Translations under genes and position numbers: made by a program | Part shown: piece after piece, positions 12,083 to 25,800 of the stretch | How positions within the stretch are numbered: the stretch's first letter is position 1 | Layout of the letters: each line of letters begins with the position of its first letter | The notes under the pieces: model-generated | The model's database searches: none | What the model was told of the DNA's origin: nothing | What the model saw: the letters and a program-made list of their open reading frames with translations, nothing else | Assembly: GCA_034440615.1 (NCBI GenBank) | Contig: JAOTOM010004784.1 | Span: 186,001 to 250,000, forward strand | Length of the DNA stretch: 64,000 nt | Source: Ashinkailepas kermadecensis | Taxonomy: Eukaryota; Arthropoda; Thecostraca; Neolepadidae | Reading direction: 5' to 3'

Positions 12083-13428
12083 CTATGCTAGTTGATGGGA
12101 AATGTACAACACGAACAACAATACGAGCAAATAATGAAACAAGACAATTATTATTATCACTTTTGTAAAGAAATGTGAAAAGTCCATGCTGCAAACATCT
12201 GTTGCTGATCTTGAATAATATAGACACCTGCCTAGTAAGTAGCCTGGTTAGGTGTCCACCTACCTGAACCGTAGCCACTATATGGAGCATGCATGCTTAC
12301 TTGCTATGTCAGACTTATTACCATTTTCCTAAAAGATGCGCGAATTGCATCAACTTAGAATTAGTTGCATTTGGCTTTGTGTTACACAACTACATAGGTC
12401 TTGCAGTAATCATCAAGGCACATATCAAGGGATATCTCATCCTCAATGAAAGGCATGTAGCTTAGGTGTGTATGCAACTTAACATCAACTAGTTAGTGGT
12501 AATGTCTTTATTCTTCTAAAGCATCACCTCCCCACAGTGGAACGGGAACTGTCTCAAAGTTGCGTGGGGTGGGGGTTGGCGGGAAAGAGCCATTTTGAAG
12601 TCGATTCTTTCCGTGCGACAGAAATATCTCTCTTTAGGGAGAAATCTGGCAAACTTTATTTGGGAAATTGTTCAATATTTGGATGGAATATTACGTTTAT
12701 GTCTTACGCAAAAAGGTATTTTCCAAACTAGTAACAGTTCCATTGGTGATTAATGCTAAGTCATATTTCACAAGCCAGATTCATAGTGATGTTGATCTTA
12801 GCACATCCAGCTTTCGAATTATATGGGCATCACCTATAATTTTATGTAGCGGGTTATGGAAGTCAACAATATATATTCGGAAGCTATGAGAGTTTGTACA
12901 CAAATATAACCCAGTGTCTATATATACTTGTTCAGAAAACAGACCAGGGCCAGTACGTTTGGAGCGCCAATCCGTATCGAATCCGTATCCGTTTATGTTT
13001 TCAAAATGTAATCAAATCCGTATCCGTTTATGTTGTTAAAATGTAATCCAATTCGCGTTGTGCTTTACCACACATGATTTCGTTGTATGGCAGTCACATT
13101 GAACATACTCACATGATGTTCTGACGAGAGCGAGGACATTTCCCATGCACCTATTCTCGATTCTTGAAAAAGTAGAGGGCGGGATTTATTCTAACTTAGT
13201 GTGTGGAAATTAAGCATGCGAGAGCTATACACACGCACACGCAAAATGTTTTGGCCTCAAAGCCGCCACCATGGAAGTGTCTTTGGAGTCACACACACAG
13301 AGACAGAGTTTTTAAAGAAATTATTCGGACGACCCAACACGACATCAAGCCAATTAATCCCAGCTGCCTTGAGAAGCTCGCTCATAGGTTACCACGTTGT
13401 TTCAAGTCCACCACAGTAGGAGGGCCTT
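12083..13428. other. No gene recognised; small tandem duplication at 12977-13055
   Basis: Mostly AT-rich DNA without a credible frame. About 40 bp containing ATCCGTATCCGTTTATGTT is duplicated in tandem near 13.0 kb. No exon or transposon end is visible. Confidence 0.35.
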
Positions 13429-13551
<123 letters not shown>

Positions 13552-13659
13552 CGGACTTCAAACCCTTAATTGTGCGCGTTTTCCGCAGCACACCATGCAT
13601 GGCACGGGAAGTCGCCACTATGAGGCGAAGCACCAGTGCCGTCACGGTTGCTGTTCCCG

Positions 13660-15012
13660 CCGCCGCCGCTGTGTTTGATGTTCCCGCCGTCGTTGTGTTA
13701 GCTGGTCCCGCCGCCGCCGCTGTGTTTGATGTTCCCGCCGTCGTTGTGTTAGCTGGTCCCGCCGCCGCCGCTGTGTTTGATGTTCCCGCCGTCGTCGTGT
13801 TAGCTGGTCCCGCCGCCGCCGCCGCTGTGTTTGATGTTCTCGCCGTCGTTGTGTTAGCTGGTCCCGTCGCCGCCGCTGTGTTTGATGTTCCCGCCGTCGT
13901 TGTGTTAGCTGGTCCCGCCGCCGCCGCTGTGTTTGATGTTCCCGCCGTCGTCGTGTTAGCTGGTCCCGCCGCCGCCGCCGACGCTGTGTTTGATGTTCCC
14001 GCCGTCGTTGTGTTAGCTGGTCCCGCCGCCGCCGCTGTGTTTGATGTTCCCGCCGTCGTTGTGTTAGCTGGTCCCGCCGCCGCCGCCGCTGTGTTTGATG
14101 TTCCCGCCGTCGTTGTGTTAGCTGGTCCCGCCGCCGCTGCTGTGTTTGATGTTCCCGCCGTCGTCGTGTTAGCTGGTCCCGCCGCCGCCGCCGCTGTGTT
14201 TGATGTTCCCGCCGTCGTTGTGTTAGCTGGTCCCGCCGCCGCCGCTGTGTTTGATGTTCCCGCCGTCGTCGTGTTAGCTGGTCCCGCCGCCGCCGCCGCT
14301 GTGTTTGATGTTCCCGCCGTCGTTGTGTTAGCTGGTCCCGCCGCCGCCGCTGTGTTTGATGTTCCCGCCGTCGTTGTGTTAGCTGGTCCCGCCGCCGCCG
14401 CCGCTGTGTTTGATGTTCCCGCCGTCGTTGTGTTAGCTGGTCCCGCCGCCGCCGCTGTGTTTGATGTTCCCGCCGTCGTCGTGTTAGCTGGTCCCGCCGC
14501 CGCCGCCGCTGTGTTTGATGTTCTCGCCGTCGTTGTGTTAGCTGGTCCCGTCGCCGCCGCTGTGTTTGATGTTCCCGCCGTCGTTGTGTTAGCTGGTCCC
14601 GCCGCCGCCGCTGTGTTTGATGTTCCCGCCGTCGTTGTGTTAGCTGGTCCCGCCGCCGCCGCCGCTGTGTTTGATGTTCCCGCCGTCGTTGTGTTAGCTG
14701 GTCCCGCCGCCGCCGCTGTGTTTGATGTTCCCGCCGTCGTTGTGTTAGCTGGTCCCGCCGCCGCCGCTGTGTTTGATGTTCCCGCCGTCGTTGTGTCAGC
14801 TGGTCCCGCCCCCGCCGCTGCTGTGTTTGATGTTCCCGCCGTCGTCGTGTTAGCTGGTCCCGCCGCCGCCGCCGCTGTGTTTGATGTTCCCGCCGTCGTT
14901 GTGTTAGCTGGTCCCGCCGCCGCCGCTGTGTTTGATGTTCCCGCCGTCGTTGTGTTAGCTGGTCCCGCCGCCGCCGCCGTTGTGTTAGCTGGTCCCGCCG
15001 CCGCTGTGTTCG
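13660..15012. repeat. 51/54-bp minisatellite, about 26 copies
   Basis: The unit combines GTTCCCGCCGTCGTTGTG, TTAGCTGGTCCC, then GCC repeats and GCTGTGTTTGAT. Units with three or four GCC triplets largely alternate, giving a roughly 105-bp dimer. Since both lengths are multiples of 3, frames on both strands stay open (Val/Ala-rich on +, Thr/Ala- or Arg/Gln-rich on -). These are not genes: no sequence outside the array is conserved and the minus frame runs into the (TA)n tract. Confidence 0.95.
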
Positions 15013-15386
15013 CGTGAGCACTGCGCCGAGTGCACCGTTGATAGGAGCAGGGCGGCGCGGTTTTTGCGGTCGCGCCGTCGCGACGATCAGTTTGTCCATC
15101 TGCACGTGTTAAGCGGTACTCGGAGCCGGGCCAGTCCCCGCGGCATTTGTCACGCAAGAACACCGCGTCTCAACGACCGTCCCCTCCGCAAAAAGTCCAC
15201 CACTAAGTGAATGCCGATTTTATCTTGGTGCACAGTTTTTATCTGGCCGCATTGTTTTTATAGCTGACCGGAGACAGGTATAACAAGGCCACAAATCATC
15301 AGCCAAGTGTCGCTGTCGGCACGGAAAGATGGCAGATATTACCTGCGGTCGGTCGAGATTATTCGCGCCCATTGACCGCTTGCAGA

Positions 15387-16087
15387 CACTGGCGGATCCA
15401 GGGAGGGACCATTCCAGCCATGGCCCCCCGAAGCGCTTAAAGGGGGGGGCATAGTGTCTTTTGGCCCCCCGAAACCAGCAGAAGTCAACTAAATTAAAAT
15501 GCAGTAACCCTTGCCGAGGTTACTGGCGGATCCAGACGCTATTTTTATAGCGTCTGGATGAAGGAATTTCCAATTTTAAAGGATTTTTTTTTATTAAAAA
15601 TAATTGTTTGACAGCCAGTATGGTAGCATAGTAGATTCTGACACACGTCGAGGTTCCATGCTGCTCAAGTTCTGCTTACAGCAAGAGTTGACAAAATCGG
15701 ATCCGCCAGTGTGTACATGTGCACGAACGTTGACGTGGTACAAGACGTTGAACGTGAACGTGAACGTTTTGGTAAACAAGAAGAAAAATCCGGTAACATA
15801 GAAACGGTGGAGGTAGGCTGGGGCCCCTACACAGGAAATTATGTTATCAATTATTATTTTATTTTTATTTTAATTATGATTTTTTTAAATGGGCCCCTTT
15901 GCCAAATAATGGTCGAAATCCGGTGCTTTTAACCAAAAATTGTGGGAGAATGGGCACCCTCCAAATCCGTTCGACCCCTCCCGTGATGCAATTCCTAGGT
16001 ACACCACTGGGGGAGGGGGCTGACGCCAATAACCGAAAGTTGCCCCCCCCCCCCAAAAAAAAAACCGGTGGGCTAGATCCGCCAGTG
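15387..16087. mobile_element. hAT-like MITE, 0.70 kb
   Basis: The ends are CACTGGCGGATCCAG and, on the complement, CACTGGCGGATCTAG, flanked by the 8-bp direct repeat CTTGCAGA (15379-15386 and 16088-16095). A further end-like copy starts at 15522 and its mate ends near 15713, and a perfect 13-bp-arm hairpin lies at 15530-15559. The right portion (15703-16087) resembles 19287-19675, so the two elements share ancestry. It has no coding capacity. Confidence 0.85.
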
Positions 16088-16911
16088 CTTGCAGACGCCA
16101 CGATACACCGGCTCACACAGCCTAATGCTGGCAGAACAACAGGGCAAACTGAAAAGATACAGATTTGGCAGTTATGCTGAAACTTGCGATTCCGCCGAAA
16201 GTATGGGTGGCTGTGGCTGTTTACGGCGATTTATCGGGCGCCTGCCTTGAGGTCAAACCGTGCATGTGCGACGCAATTATCACATGAAACTTGTTGACAC
16301 GAGAAGAACTGCTTGCTAACAAAGGTACCCATTCGTTTCGATTAAAGCTTATTTTATGTGCATATATTACATTTAATAACGTGCTATCAATAGTAATATG
16401 ATTCAGTATTATGTTCTCAAAGGCAGTTGCACACGCGTGATTTATTTTGTTGCAGCATACATAAGCTTGGCATGTCGTCCATTGCTTTGTGCAATGTGCT
16501 GACTTGTATCAATACCAAAATATTACAACAAGAAAAAAACGAATAGAAATTATACTTATAGCTGAGTATAAGTTAATTATAGCTGAGTACAACTAAAACA
16601 TGGCTTGCCCCATCCCACGTGAAACGACATCTACTAGTCGTATGGGGTTTTCAATGACAAGGTAACCCCAACATCAACCGAAATTTGGTGCTAATAGGAG
16701 GTAAACAGGAAAACAAAAACAAAAAGCTCCCTATGGAGGCACATATTAATCGAAGCTTAATTACAGTATGAAAGGCTTTAAAGCAGGGCCTCCTCTAAGG
16801 AATTTTCACCAGATGGGATTTCTTGCTCATACCTAATCCGCCCAATATGGCGTTGTGCAATAGTAGACAGGGTCGTAACTCGTAAGGCGGTGATGAACTA
16901 GCACCGCGTTC

Positions 16912-17100
16912 GTTAGTTAGTTAGTTATTGGCTTTAGGGCGCGTCGACTGCTGTGGTCATTTTGCGCCCATAATAAGATATTCATATAAATACAATTGAG
17001 AGTGTAAGCCTCTCACTTTGAGGGCCGCTTAAGTGGTGCTACTGTGTTATAGGTTTTATCAAGCACATGTGCATACATACATAATGCAAGCATACATACA
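16912..17100 (-). mobile_element. 5'-truncated I-group LINE 3' end, 189 bp
   Basis: The minus strand ends in TTATGGGCGCAAAATGACC, a GTCGACGCGCCCTAAAGCC segment and an AACT run, matching the full I-group LINE at 55.3-61.6 kb. A perfect 12-bp target duplication AGCACCGCGTTC flanks it (16900-16911, 17101-17112). Confidence 0.8.
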
Positions 17101-17187
17101 AGCACCGCGTTCTGAAGGGAAAAGATGTGCCCTGCAAGGGCGTTATTTCGTGTGTCGCATTTGTTATCAATGAACCTACGTGACGAG

Positions 17188-19675
17188 CAGTGTCGCAGCC
17201 AGGATTGTCCTAAGGGGGTGGGGCGACCCCCAAACATGTGATGAAATAAAGAAAGCTTCCGGCACACGACGCGCGCCGAAAATTTATGGTTTGCATGGCA
17301 CCTGTCTGAAATGTATCATTTGATCAAATGTATTTTTGGATGCTAAGGAGGGAGGATCCTGCCACCCCTCGCTGCGCCTCTGGTGGCGAGTAACCATTGC
17401 GCCGGGCCACAAAAAATCGCACCGGGGCCCCTAAGAAAATAACATTGAGGGCCATAAAAGTCGCGCAGGGCCCCCTGAAAATGGCCTTGGGTCCCAAAAT
17501 AGCACCGAGACCACTGAAAATCGCAAAACCACCAAAAAATCGTTCAGGAGTCCCTAAAAATGACCCTGGGTGCTCCAAAAGTGCAACCGTGGCTTCTGTT
17601 TAATGCAACGAAGAATGGCTCTTAGATGCTCCTGGGTTTTAGACATTACGTGTAAAGAAAATATACGACCTTCAATATACCAGGAGGTGCTGAGTTGATA
17701 TCAAAAGTAACGTAAATGTTATATTTTTGGAAATACTGTTGGGTCCCCAAAAAGTCGTGCCCTGAAAGTCACGTTGGGAACCTCAAAATGTTGGCGTCCC
17801 CGAAAATTGCGTTGGTGCCCCAGAAAAAGTCGGACCGGGGCCCCTGAAATTCACGCTGGCGCCTCAAAAGTTCGCGTCTGGGCCTCTGAAAATCACGATG
17901 GGGGGCGCAAAAAAAAGTCGCTTCAGGATCCTTAAAAATCATGATTGGGGTCCAAACGGACGTGCCGGGATCCCTGAAAGTCACGCTGAGCCTGTAGATC
18001 CCAAAATGTGGCGTCCGGACCCATGCAAATCACGCTAGGGGCTCGACACGTGCCACCAGGGTCCCCAAACAATGAAGCCGGGACAACGGAAAAAACAATC
18101 CTCACATGAACAATCATTCTGGGGTCCCAGCGATCGCTCCAAAGGTCCTCAAAATGTGTTGGGCCACTAAAAACATGTCAAGGTTGCTAAAACTCTCGCT
18201 AGGGATCCCAACAAAGGACGTCTGTGGCCAAACTTCGCACTGGGATCCAGAAAAAGACGACCCGCAGTCCTTGAAAATCACATTGCGGGCCAAAAGGACG
18301 CGCCGGGACCCAAAAGCCGCAGCTGGCCCCCGAAAAAAAAAATCCATTCTTGCCCGAAATGTCTCTCCGCGGGCTGAAAAATCGCCTCAAAGACATCAAA
18401 AACTATGTCGGGTTCAGGAAAAGAAACGAATCGGGGCACCGAAAGAACATCGCACCGGAAGCCCCGGTGCGTGGAAACGAATTGTACCGAGGCTCAAAAA
18501 CATTGCGCATAGGGCTTTACAAAATAGAACTCCATCCCCGAAAAATCACACCGAGACACGATCGAATCGGTCCGAGCACCGGAAAATTCAGAATGGGCCC
18601 AGAAGGAAAATTATCCGAAAAGCCCTTCAACCCTGAAGGGTGCCATTGGCCTAAAAAAAACACGCTGAGCAGCCGCAGTAGTATACCAAAGGGGCAAATG
18701 CTCCCTTCCCTCATGAGAGGTGTGGGCTCCCAAGATTCGTGCCGATGTCCCCACAAATACCGCTGGGGCCACAAAAAATTGCGTCGGGGAACCCCAAAAT
18801 TCGCGTAAGGAGCTCCAAATAAATACAGCGGACCATAGAAAAGTCGTGCCGGTGTCAGACATTTTTCACCGGTGCCCGCGGAAACCGCACCCTGAGAAGA
18901 GCCGGGGTCTCAATAATGTGCAAAAACCTAACAAAAATGAGTTTGAGCCATAAAACATCCCTCGGCGAAGAAAAACGCAATGGGTCAAAAAAGAGAACGC
19001 CGATCCAGGGCCTCAATTCCGTAGTTAATCGCAGAGCCTATTTAACCAAACTGGTGCATCAAAGCTCAGTGGGTATCCGGATTTCTTAACCACCACAAAA
19101 TGTGGGAAGAAGAGAACTCATCATCGAATTGAATTAATCGAGTTTTCCCAACGAAGAGCCATACGAAGCATTCCATCATGTCAAATATGGCCCAATACTA
19201 TGATGTGGGAGCAATTAGCAAAACATAGAAGGCCTAGCATAAACCGTAGAATCGCACGAAGTGTGGCGAATGCGCCGAATGCGCAGGGCGGGTGTACACG
19301 TGCACGAACGTTGGCGTGGCGGCGACCGGGCGTTATGACATAGAACGTTTAAAATTGGAAAATTTTATGTTTTAAGTGATTTGTAAAGGTGCAATTTCAG
19401 CAGTGTGAGATGACTTGTCAAGAAAACCTTGGAAGCGGGTAGGGGGAGTTAGGGTTTAAATCCGTCGACTCAGAAATGATGATGGTAGATTGGGCCTTCC
19501 ACAGGATAACTAAGCTGGTCAATACTAATTTAATTAAAATAATAAAAATGAGCCTCGATAAAACAAAATAGTAGTCGGAATCCGCGGACTTTTAAAAATG
19601 GGGGGGGGGGGTAGGTGGGCCCTCTCCAAATCCGCTGCCCCCTCCCCACCTAGCGGAAATCCTGGCTTTGCCACT
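17188..19675. mobile_element. Array-bearing inner DNA element
   Basis: Inverted ends containing AGCCAGGATT bound a body dominated by the GGCCC-punctuated array at 17390-18960, collinear with that at 10745-11480. I could not find a target duplication, so the limits are tentative. The right part resembles the small hAT-like element at 15.4-16.1 kb. Confidence 0.5.
17390..18960. repeat. GGCCC-punctuated degenerate array
   Basis: About 1.6 kb in which GGGCCCC or GGTCCC blocks and A-runs alternate every 30-40 bp, interspersed with GTCGCGC/AATCACGCTG words. Short frames crossing it in every direction (17324-18953) are Pro/Arg/Gly-rich and reflect composition only. Confidence 0.7.
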
Positions 19676-19961
19676 TTACTAGACCCAATTGCTGTCTTTA
19701 TAGAAATACTTTTTCACAGAAATGTTTCACGCTGAGCCATCCTCGTCGCTTTGACCTTAGTATAAGTGCTATAATTAGCTTGCTACAATTTATTGTTCTT
19801 GAAAACAATGCACCTTCGAAGGAAAAAGCCACTTCCACTTCCAGTCCTATCATAAAATGTTTTCTCCATTGAAACTCCCTTTGACTAGATGGGACTTTTC
19901 GCTCCACTAGGTGGGACGAATCCCACTTAGTTAGCATGTTAGAGGAGGCCCTGCTTCAAAG

Positions 19962-21816
19962 TGTAGGATATAATTAAAAGCTTGGGCTGAACAGCTAAAC
20001 TGATTCCTTTAAAAAAACATCGAAATTTTCACAATGCTGCTACTGGTGAACAAGTAAGGACTATGCGGAAAAAAATGAGCATAGCATCTGCGACTTCGTT
20101 GGATAACACAACAGTTTTGGTCTCATAAATAGTATTCGTAATATCGCTTTCGACATGAGCATTATTTGATTGCCAAGGAAGTGTGATGTGCAGTTTGAAT
20201 CTTCTGTTGATTGAAGATGATTTATGGTTCATGGTGTATAGCAATGGTTTGGAACAAGCATTGAGAACGCACTACGTAAATGCACATTGGACTTCATACC
20301 ATCAATTTTTCTGCCAGAATACTTTAATAAGTAAATCATACTCCGTGCCGCCTCAACTGCGCCAGCAGTTTTCACAGCCGTCCGCTGGCTAGAAAGTGCA
20401 GATTCATGCTGTGTAATGAGTCGTACATCCATAGTCCTAAAAACGACATGATAATACCTATACTGCGGGGGAAATCGCGAAGTCGTGAAATACGAGCAAT
20501 GTCGGCTAGGCTTGTGTGGCATCTTCTTGTTGGAATTTTCGGAACGAGAAGACGTACAGGCAGTAACCGAATCCCAACTTTGATCAATTTTACAGTATTT
20601 GACATACATGGGTTGGGAGTGGGGGACTTTTACTGTCAAAAGGGAAACATTTAAAAATTGCAACAATGATAAATACTTGCAATCTTAATGCATCTGATCC
20701 ATAGCGGTATTTAAGCGTTATGCTTGTAGAAGATGAAGGATGGACTCATATCATTAGGTGATACAGGACCACCACCAAGGTTTGGTTGAGCACCACTTTG
20801 TTCGCGGAGCTTGCATTAAGCATTTATCATTTTGCTATGTCTATAAGTAGGCACGCTGAAGAGCACCACGTCGAAAACACCACATCACTAATTAAAAGCA
20901 CTACCGATATGACTGCTGAAAATTGCACCTTCGACCTATGAGTATATAGTGAAGCACCTATACATGAATTACTGGCCGGCCCAGTTCTAGCCGTTGACAA
21001 CGCACCAATACAAACTCCGAGCCTTCCGTTATCCTTCCCTTGCTTCCTTCCCTCCCCTTTCCCGCTATCTATTAATTTATTTCTTCCTTTATGCCTTTAT
21101 TATATTCCTTTATCTTCCTTCCTTCTTTTATTTTCTTAGTAGCATGTGCATTGCGCGCCTATTGCTGTATCACGTAAAATCCACTTCTATAGTCACGTCG
21201 CAACGCACATAATTGGTTACTCTGGGTGTTTTCAGTGGAGGTATCGTGTGCATAAATATGGTGTAGATAAAATATCACGGTGAGGAAGGAAGCATACCGC
21301 GACTAAGAAGTGGAACCAGCTCAAAACAAGATCGGTTTGTTGTTTCTGTCTGGATATAAAGTACGCAAATTGCGGAAAAGAAGACGAGAAAAATGCTCCG
21401 CCGGCATCAGAGATGTACATAAAAAATAATGTTTTTCTCGTACCTTGTAAGCATGTCGGGCCGGAGGTTAATTGCCTTTTCCCATTCACAGGATCGGCCT
21501 ATACCTAACCTAATGCGATACCGTGAGCTTGAAATATCAGTAACGTGTTCATTTCGTTGTATTCGTTGAATTCAATATTTCATATTCATCCCATATGAGC
21601 ACATTTTGAACCGGGATTTAATTACAAGAATCCCAGCGACTAACAAGGACTAAATTGCACAAATTTAGTTCCTGAGGATGGTGGAATGGATTATTATTCC
21701 AAGCTGGGGAGGGGGTTCTTGGGAGGTTACTTCGTTATGCAAATGTGAAATTATTTACCCAGTTATTATTTTATCTGCAAGTGATTAAATCTTTTTAAAA
21801 AAGAAGGTGGTTTTTG
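19962..21816. other. No gene recognised
   Basis: Contains a 145-codon minus-strand frame (20229-20666) with overlapping frames in two other phases. I find no motif, and splice sites or a promoter cannot be argued. The rest is AT-rich with short T/C tracts near 21.0-21.1 kb. Confidence 0.35.
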
Positions 21817-21939
21817 GAAAAAAAAAAAAAAGGGAAAAAAAAAAAAAAAAGAAAAAAAAAAAAAAAAAAAAAAAAGTTATTTTTTTTATTTTATTTGGTT
21901 TGTACACGGTTTAAAAAAAAAAAAAAAAAAAAAAAAAAC
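21817..21939. repeat. Poly-A-rich low-complexity tract
   Basis: Two A-runs separated by a TTTTTTTATTTTATTT segment. This could be an old poly-A tail or simple expansion. Its length is prone to assembly error. Confidence 0.85.
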
Positions 21940-22069
21940 TTTTTGTTTTCTTTGTAAGATGTTGGATATATCAATTTTTTGCGAGCTAACAATAAATCAG
22001 TCGCATAGGTGTTTCAATGAGCTGAAAAGCATCACAACAATATGCCAACTCAGTCTCAGCAGGAGCACC

Positions 22070-22695
22070 TCAGTCTAGTTCTCTCTATCTAGCTCTTAGG
22101 GGCCCTCTTCAACCTTCAGGAGGACCCTTCCCAATGCTCGACAGTCCTTCTAGCTTTAATGGCTTTCTAGCTCTAAGACTGGCCCTCAGTATTTCTTACA
22201 GTTACTCTGGTGGACTTTCCTTGGCTCTCAGGGACTCTGTTAGCCCTCAGGGGGCCTCCCAAGCTGCTAGGGGGCCTTACCAGTTGTCGACAGTTTGTTT
22301 GGTCTCAACGATATTATGTGCTCTGAGGCGGGCCCTCAGAACTCCTCACAATAATCGGCGGTCCACAGTGACTCTTCTTAGCTCTGAAGGTGCCAGATCA
22401 ACCTTCAGGGGCCTCTCCCAACACCAGGAGCACCCCAGTCCAGTCCTCTCTGGCTCTCAGAGACCCTCTTCATCCCCCATGACCATCTCCTGCTTCTAGG
22501 GCCCATCACAGTCCTCAATAGTGCTGTCTATCTCTCCTCTCAGGGGCATTCCAGCTCTGAGATGGGCCCTCACTAGCATCACTACCTATATATCAGCCCT
22601 CTTCAGCTATTAGGGTCCTGTTCATCCATCAGGGCCCCTTTCGAACTCCAAGAGCGTCCCAGCCCTCTCTGGCTCCCAGACACTCTGTTTATGCT
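22070..22695. repeat. GGCCC-punctuated degenerate array
   Basis: Blocks of the type TCAGGGGCCCTC, TTCAGC and AGCTCT recur roughly every 30 bp. It resembles the array at 26390-27140 in composition and orientation. It ends at a CAATGGCGGATCCAGG-like word that looks like an hAT-type terminus. Confidence 0.6.
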
Positions 22696-22873
22696 TCAGC
22701 AATGGCGGATCCAGGATTTGGCCAAGGGACAATCAATTGCGATGCCCCCTATACTTTCGTGCCACTTCTCTCGCTAGACATAGAGACATAAAAGATCAGT
22801 GCAACTATGAGCCACAAGGGCCCTTCTTGGTTGCACTCTGTACACTGAACCAGTTGTCCATCAAATGTGTTGA

Positions 22874-25800
22874 TCAACTCTCCCTGGAATACAGAAAAAC
22901 AAGCCCCCTATTCTTATAATGATTGTCTATGCTGTTCTTAAAGATGTTCAGTGTGTTGCTACTGACAATGGTTTCTGGCAGCTGGTTCCAGTGTTCTACT
23001 ACCCTGTTGGTGAAGAAAGACTGTCTTAACCTTGTCCTGCTGTGATTAACTTTAATTTTGAATTGATGACCTCTAATTGCATCATTTCTGTTAAATTCAA
23101 ACAGTTCCCTGAGATAACCCTGTTCCTGACCATGAACAAATTTAAAAACCTCGATGAGATCTCCTCTCAGCCTTCTATATCTAAGTGAAAACATATTCAA
23201 TTTCTTCAATCTTTCCTCATATGCCAGGTTGCCCATACCATTCACCATTTGTGTTGCCCTCTTTTGTACTCTCTCTAAAAGCCAACAATCTTTTTCATAA
23301 CTAGGGGACCAAGCTTGGACACAATATTCCAGATGTGGCCTGACATATGCACAATAAAGCTTCCTGATGACTTCCTCACTTTTGTATGATACATTCCTAT
23401 TTATTGCCCCAAGCATTCTTAGTGCCTTCTTCCTGGCTTCTTTGGTCTGTTCTGATGCCCCAAATTTTGTGTTAAAAATAACACCTAAGTCCTTCTCCTG
23501 CTGAGTCACAGATAGTATTTGGCCACCCATCAAGTATGGAGCCTTGATATGCTGCCTACGTACATGCATGATTTTGCACTTGTCAAAATTAAATTTCATT
23601 TGCCATTTTTCGGACCACTTCACAAGCTCGTCTAAGTCTTTCTGCAGCAAGACCTGCTCATTGTGCCCTGTTATTGCCCTAAATACCTTCAAATCATCTG
23701 CAAATTTCAAAACCTTACTACTTGGGCCACTTTCAATGTTATTTACAAACATAATGAACAATAGTGGTCCCAGTACTGACCCTTGGGGGACTCCACTAAG
23801 AACATTTTGCCATGATGATTTTGTACCATTTAGCATCACTCTCTGCTGTCTATCTGAAAGCCACAACCCTATCCATTTTAGGATGTTACCCACAATACCA
23901 TGGGCTTGAAGCTGCATCATTAACCGTTTATGAGGTACCTTGTCAAAGGCCTTGCTAAAGTCAAGATATGCTACATCAACCTGATTTCCCTTATCAAATT
24001 GTTCTGTAGCAAAATTAAAAAAGTCCAAGAGATTTGTGAGACACGATCGCCCTTTTCTAAACCCATGTTGAGTATCTTGAATCACTCTGTTTCCTTCCAG
24101 AAAACTAACTATTTTATCCTTGATAATTGATTCAAGTACCTTGCAGACTAGTGATGTGAGGCTTACTGGCTTATAGTTTTCAACTTTCCCTCTTTCTCCT
24201 TTCTTGCAAATAGGAACTACATCTGCCCTTTTCCAATCGGTTGGAATTTCATTTTGTGAAACTGATCTACAAAATATTATACTGAGTGGAATTGCCAATT
24301 CTTTTTCAGCTTCCCACAATACCCTAGCATAAATTCCATCAGGTCCTGCTGCCTTGTTTGGCTTTATTTTCCTGACATAATTCAAAACAACATCACTGTC
24401 AATGAAATCAACATCATGTAACTGATCACCTGTTGCTGGGCTGTGGTTCACAGTTGGCAGATTTGTCACATCCTCCAATGTAAACACTGATTTAAACTGC
24501 TTGCTCAATTCCTCAACCATCTCACTATCCTCACTCAATATAATCCCATTTACTTCCAGTGGACCAATTGTGCTTGAAACTTTACTTAGCTTGTAGAAAC
24601 TAAAGAACTTTTTACTGTCCCCATTACAGTTCCTAGCCAAATCCAATTCTTTTGCTCGCTTTGCTGCTCTGGTTTTCTGTTTCACAGCGTCTCGAGCATT
24701 TTGATACAACCTTAGATTTACTATATTTGAAGCTTCCTTAAATACTCTAAATGCATCTTTCTTAGCCTTAATTGCTTTTGTCAAATCTGGTGTAAGCCAT
24801 GCTGGCTTTCCTACTCTTCTTTCGCGCCTTTGCTTTTGGGGGACATGTCTAATCTGAATTTTCCTCAAGTAAGATTTGAACTTTTCCCACATTTCACAGG
24901 CATTTAAATCGGATAATTCTTCTTCCCATTTTATGGCACTTAAAGCTGCTCTCATGCAGTCAAAGTCTGCCCTGTTAAAATTTGGAACCTTTGCCAAATT
25001 ATCCTTGATTGTCCCTGCTAAATGTGCCTTGAATCTCACTATGTTATGGTCACTTCTTCCCAGAGTTTCTCCTACAGTCAAGTCTTGAACTAAATCACTT
25101 AAATCCGAGAAGACAAGGTCCAAGAATGAGCCCTGCCTAGTTGGTTCTGTTACAAACTGGTGTAAGAACAGGTCCTCTTCAAGGCATGTCCTAAACAGTT
25201 TACATGCTGGGGAGCCAACACCAACATTTTCATATCCTTTTAGATTAAAGTCACCAAGAATAAGGCATTTCCTCTGAAAGTTTCTACTGATTTCCTCACA
25301 AATCACCTTATCAAGCTCCAGTTGCTGAGAATGTGGCAAGGTTCCTGATCGGTACAAAGCTCCTATTCTCAGTTTATTGCTGTTGCCTTTTCCCACAGAA
25401 ACATGAAGCCAAATGGACTCCACAGACACATTTTTTACCCCATCTGCTACTTTTTGAGAACTGAATAAGCTATTCACATAGAGCATTACACCACCCCCTT
25501 TCACTGCTGGACCCCTATTGCATGAAAACATATTGTATCCCTGGATCTCATAGTCCTGCAAGTTATCCCCAAAATACCCCTCACTGACCCATGCCTCAGT
25601 AATGCAAACAAAATCTGGTTCCTCATCAGCAACATAACACTTGAACTCGTCAAATTTGGATCGAATACTCTGAGCATTAAGCATCATACACTTAAGAAAT
25701 GTTCCATAACCATCTTTGGTTTTTTCATGCTGAGTAGCTCTGTCATCTCTGGATGAGCTACCACTCTGCCCCCTTGATCTACTGCCATCCCTATTTGCTG

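Larger units (their letters stand above)
16784..19953. mobile_element. hAT-like element with nested insertions, 3.17 kb
   Basis: It has 15-bp perfect inverted ends CAGGGCCTCCTCTAA, flanked by the near-perfect 8-bp repeat CTTTAAAG / CTTCAAAG (16776-16783, 19954-19961). Inside lie a LINE tail (16912-17100) and an inner element bounded by AGCCAGGATT-type inverted ends near 17188 and 19675. Removing both leaves an original element of roughly half a kilobase. No transposase frame is present. Confidence 0.8.

Noticed and set aside
20229..20666. 145-codon minus-strand frame
   Set aside because: No recognisable motif, and other phases are open over the same stretch. Kept only as a note within the non-genic interval.
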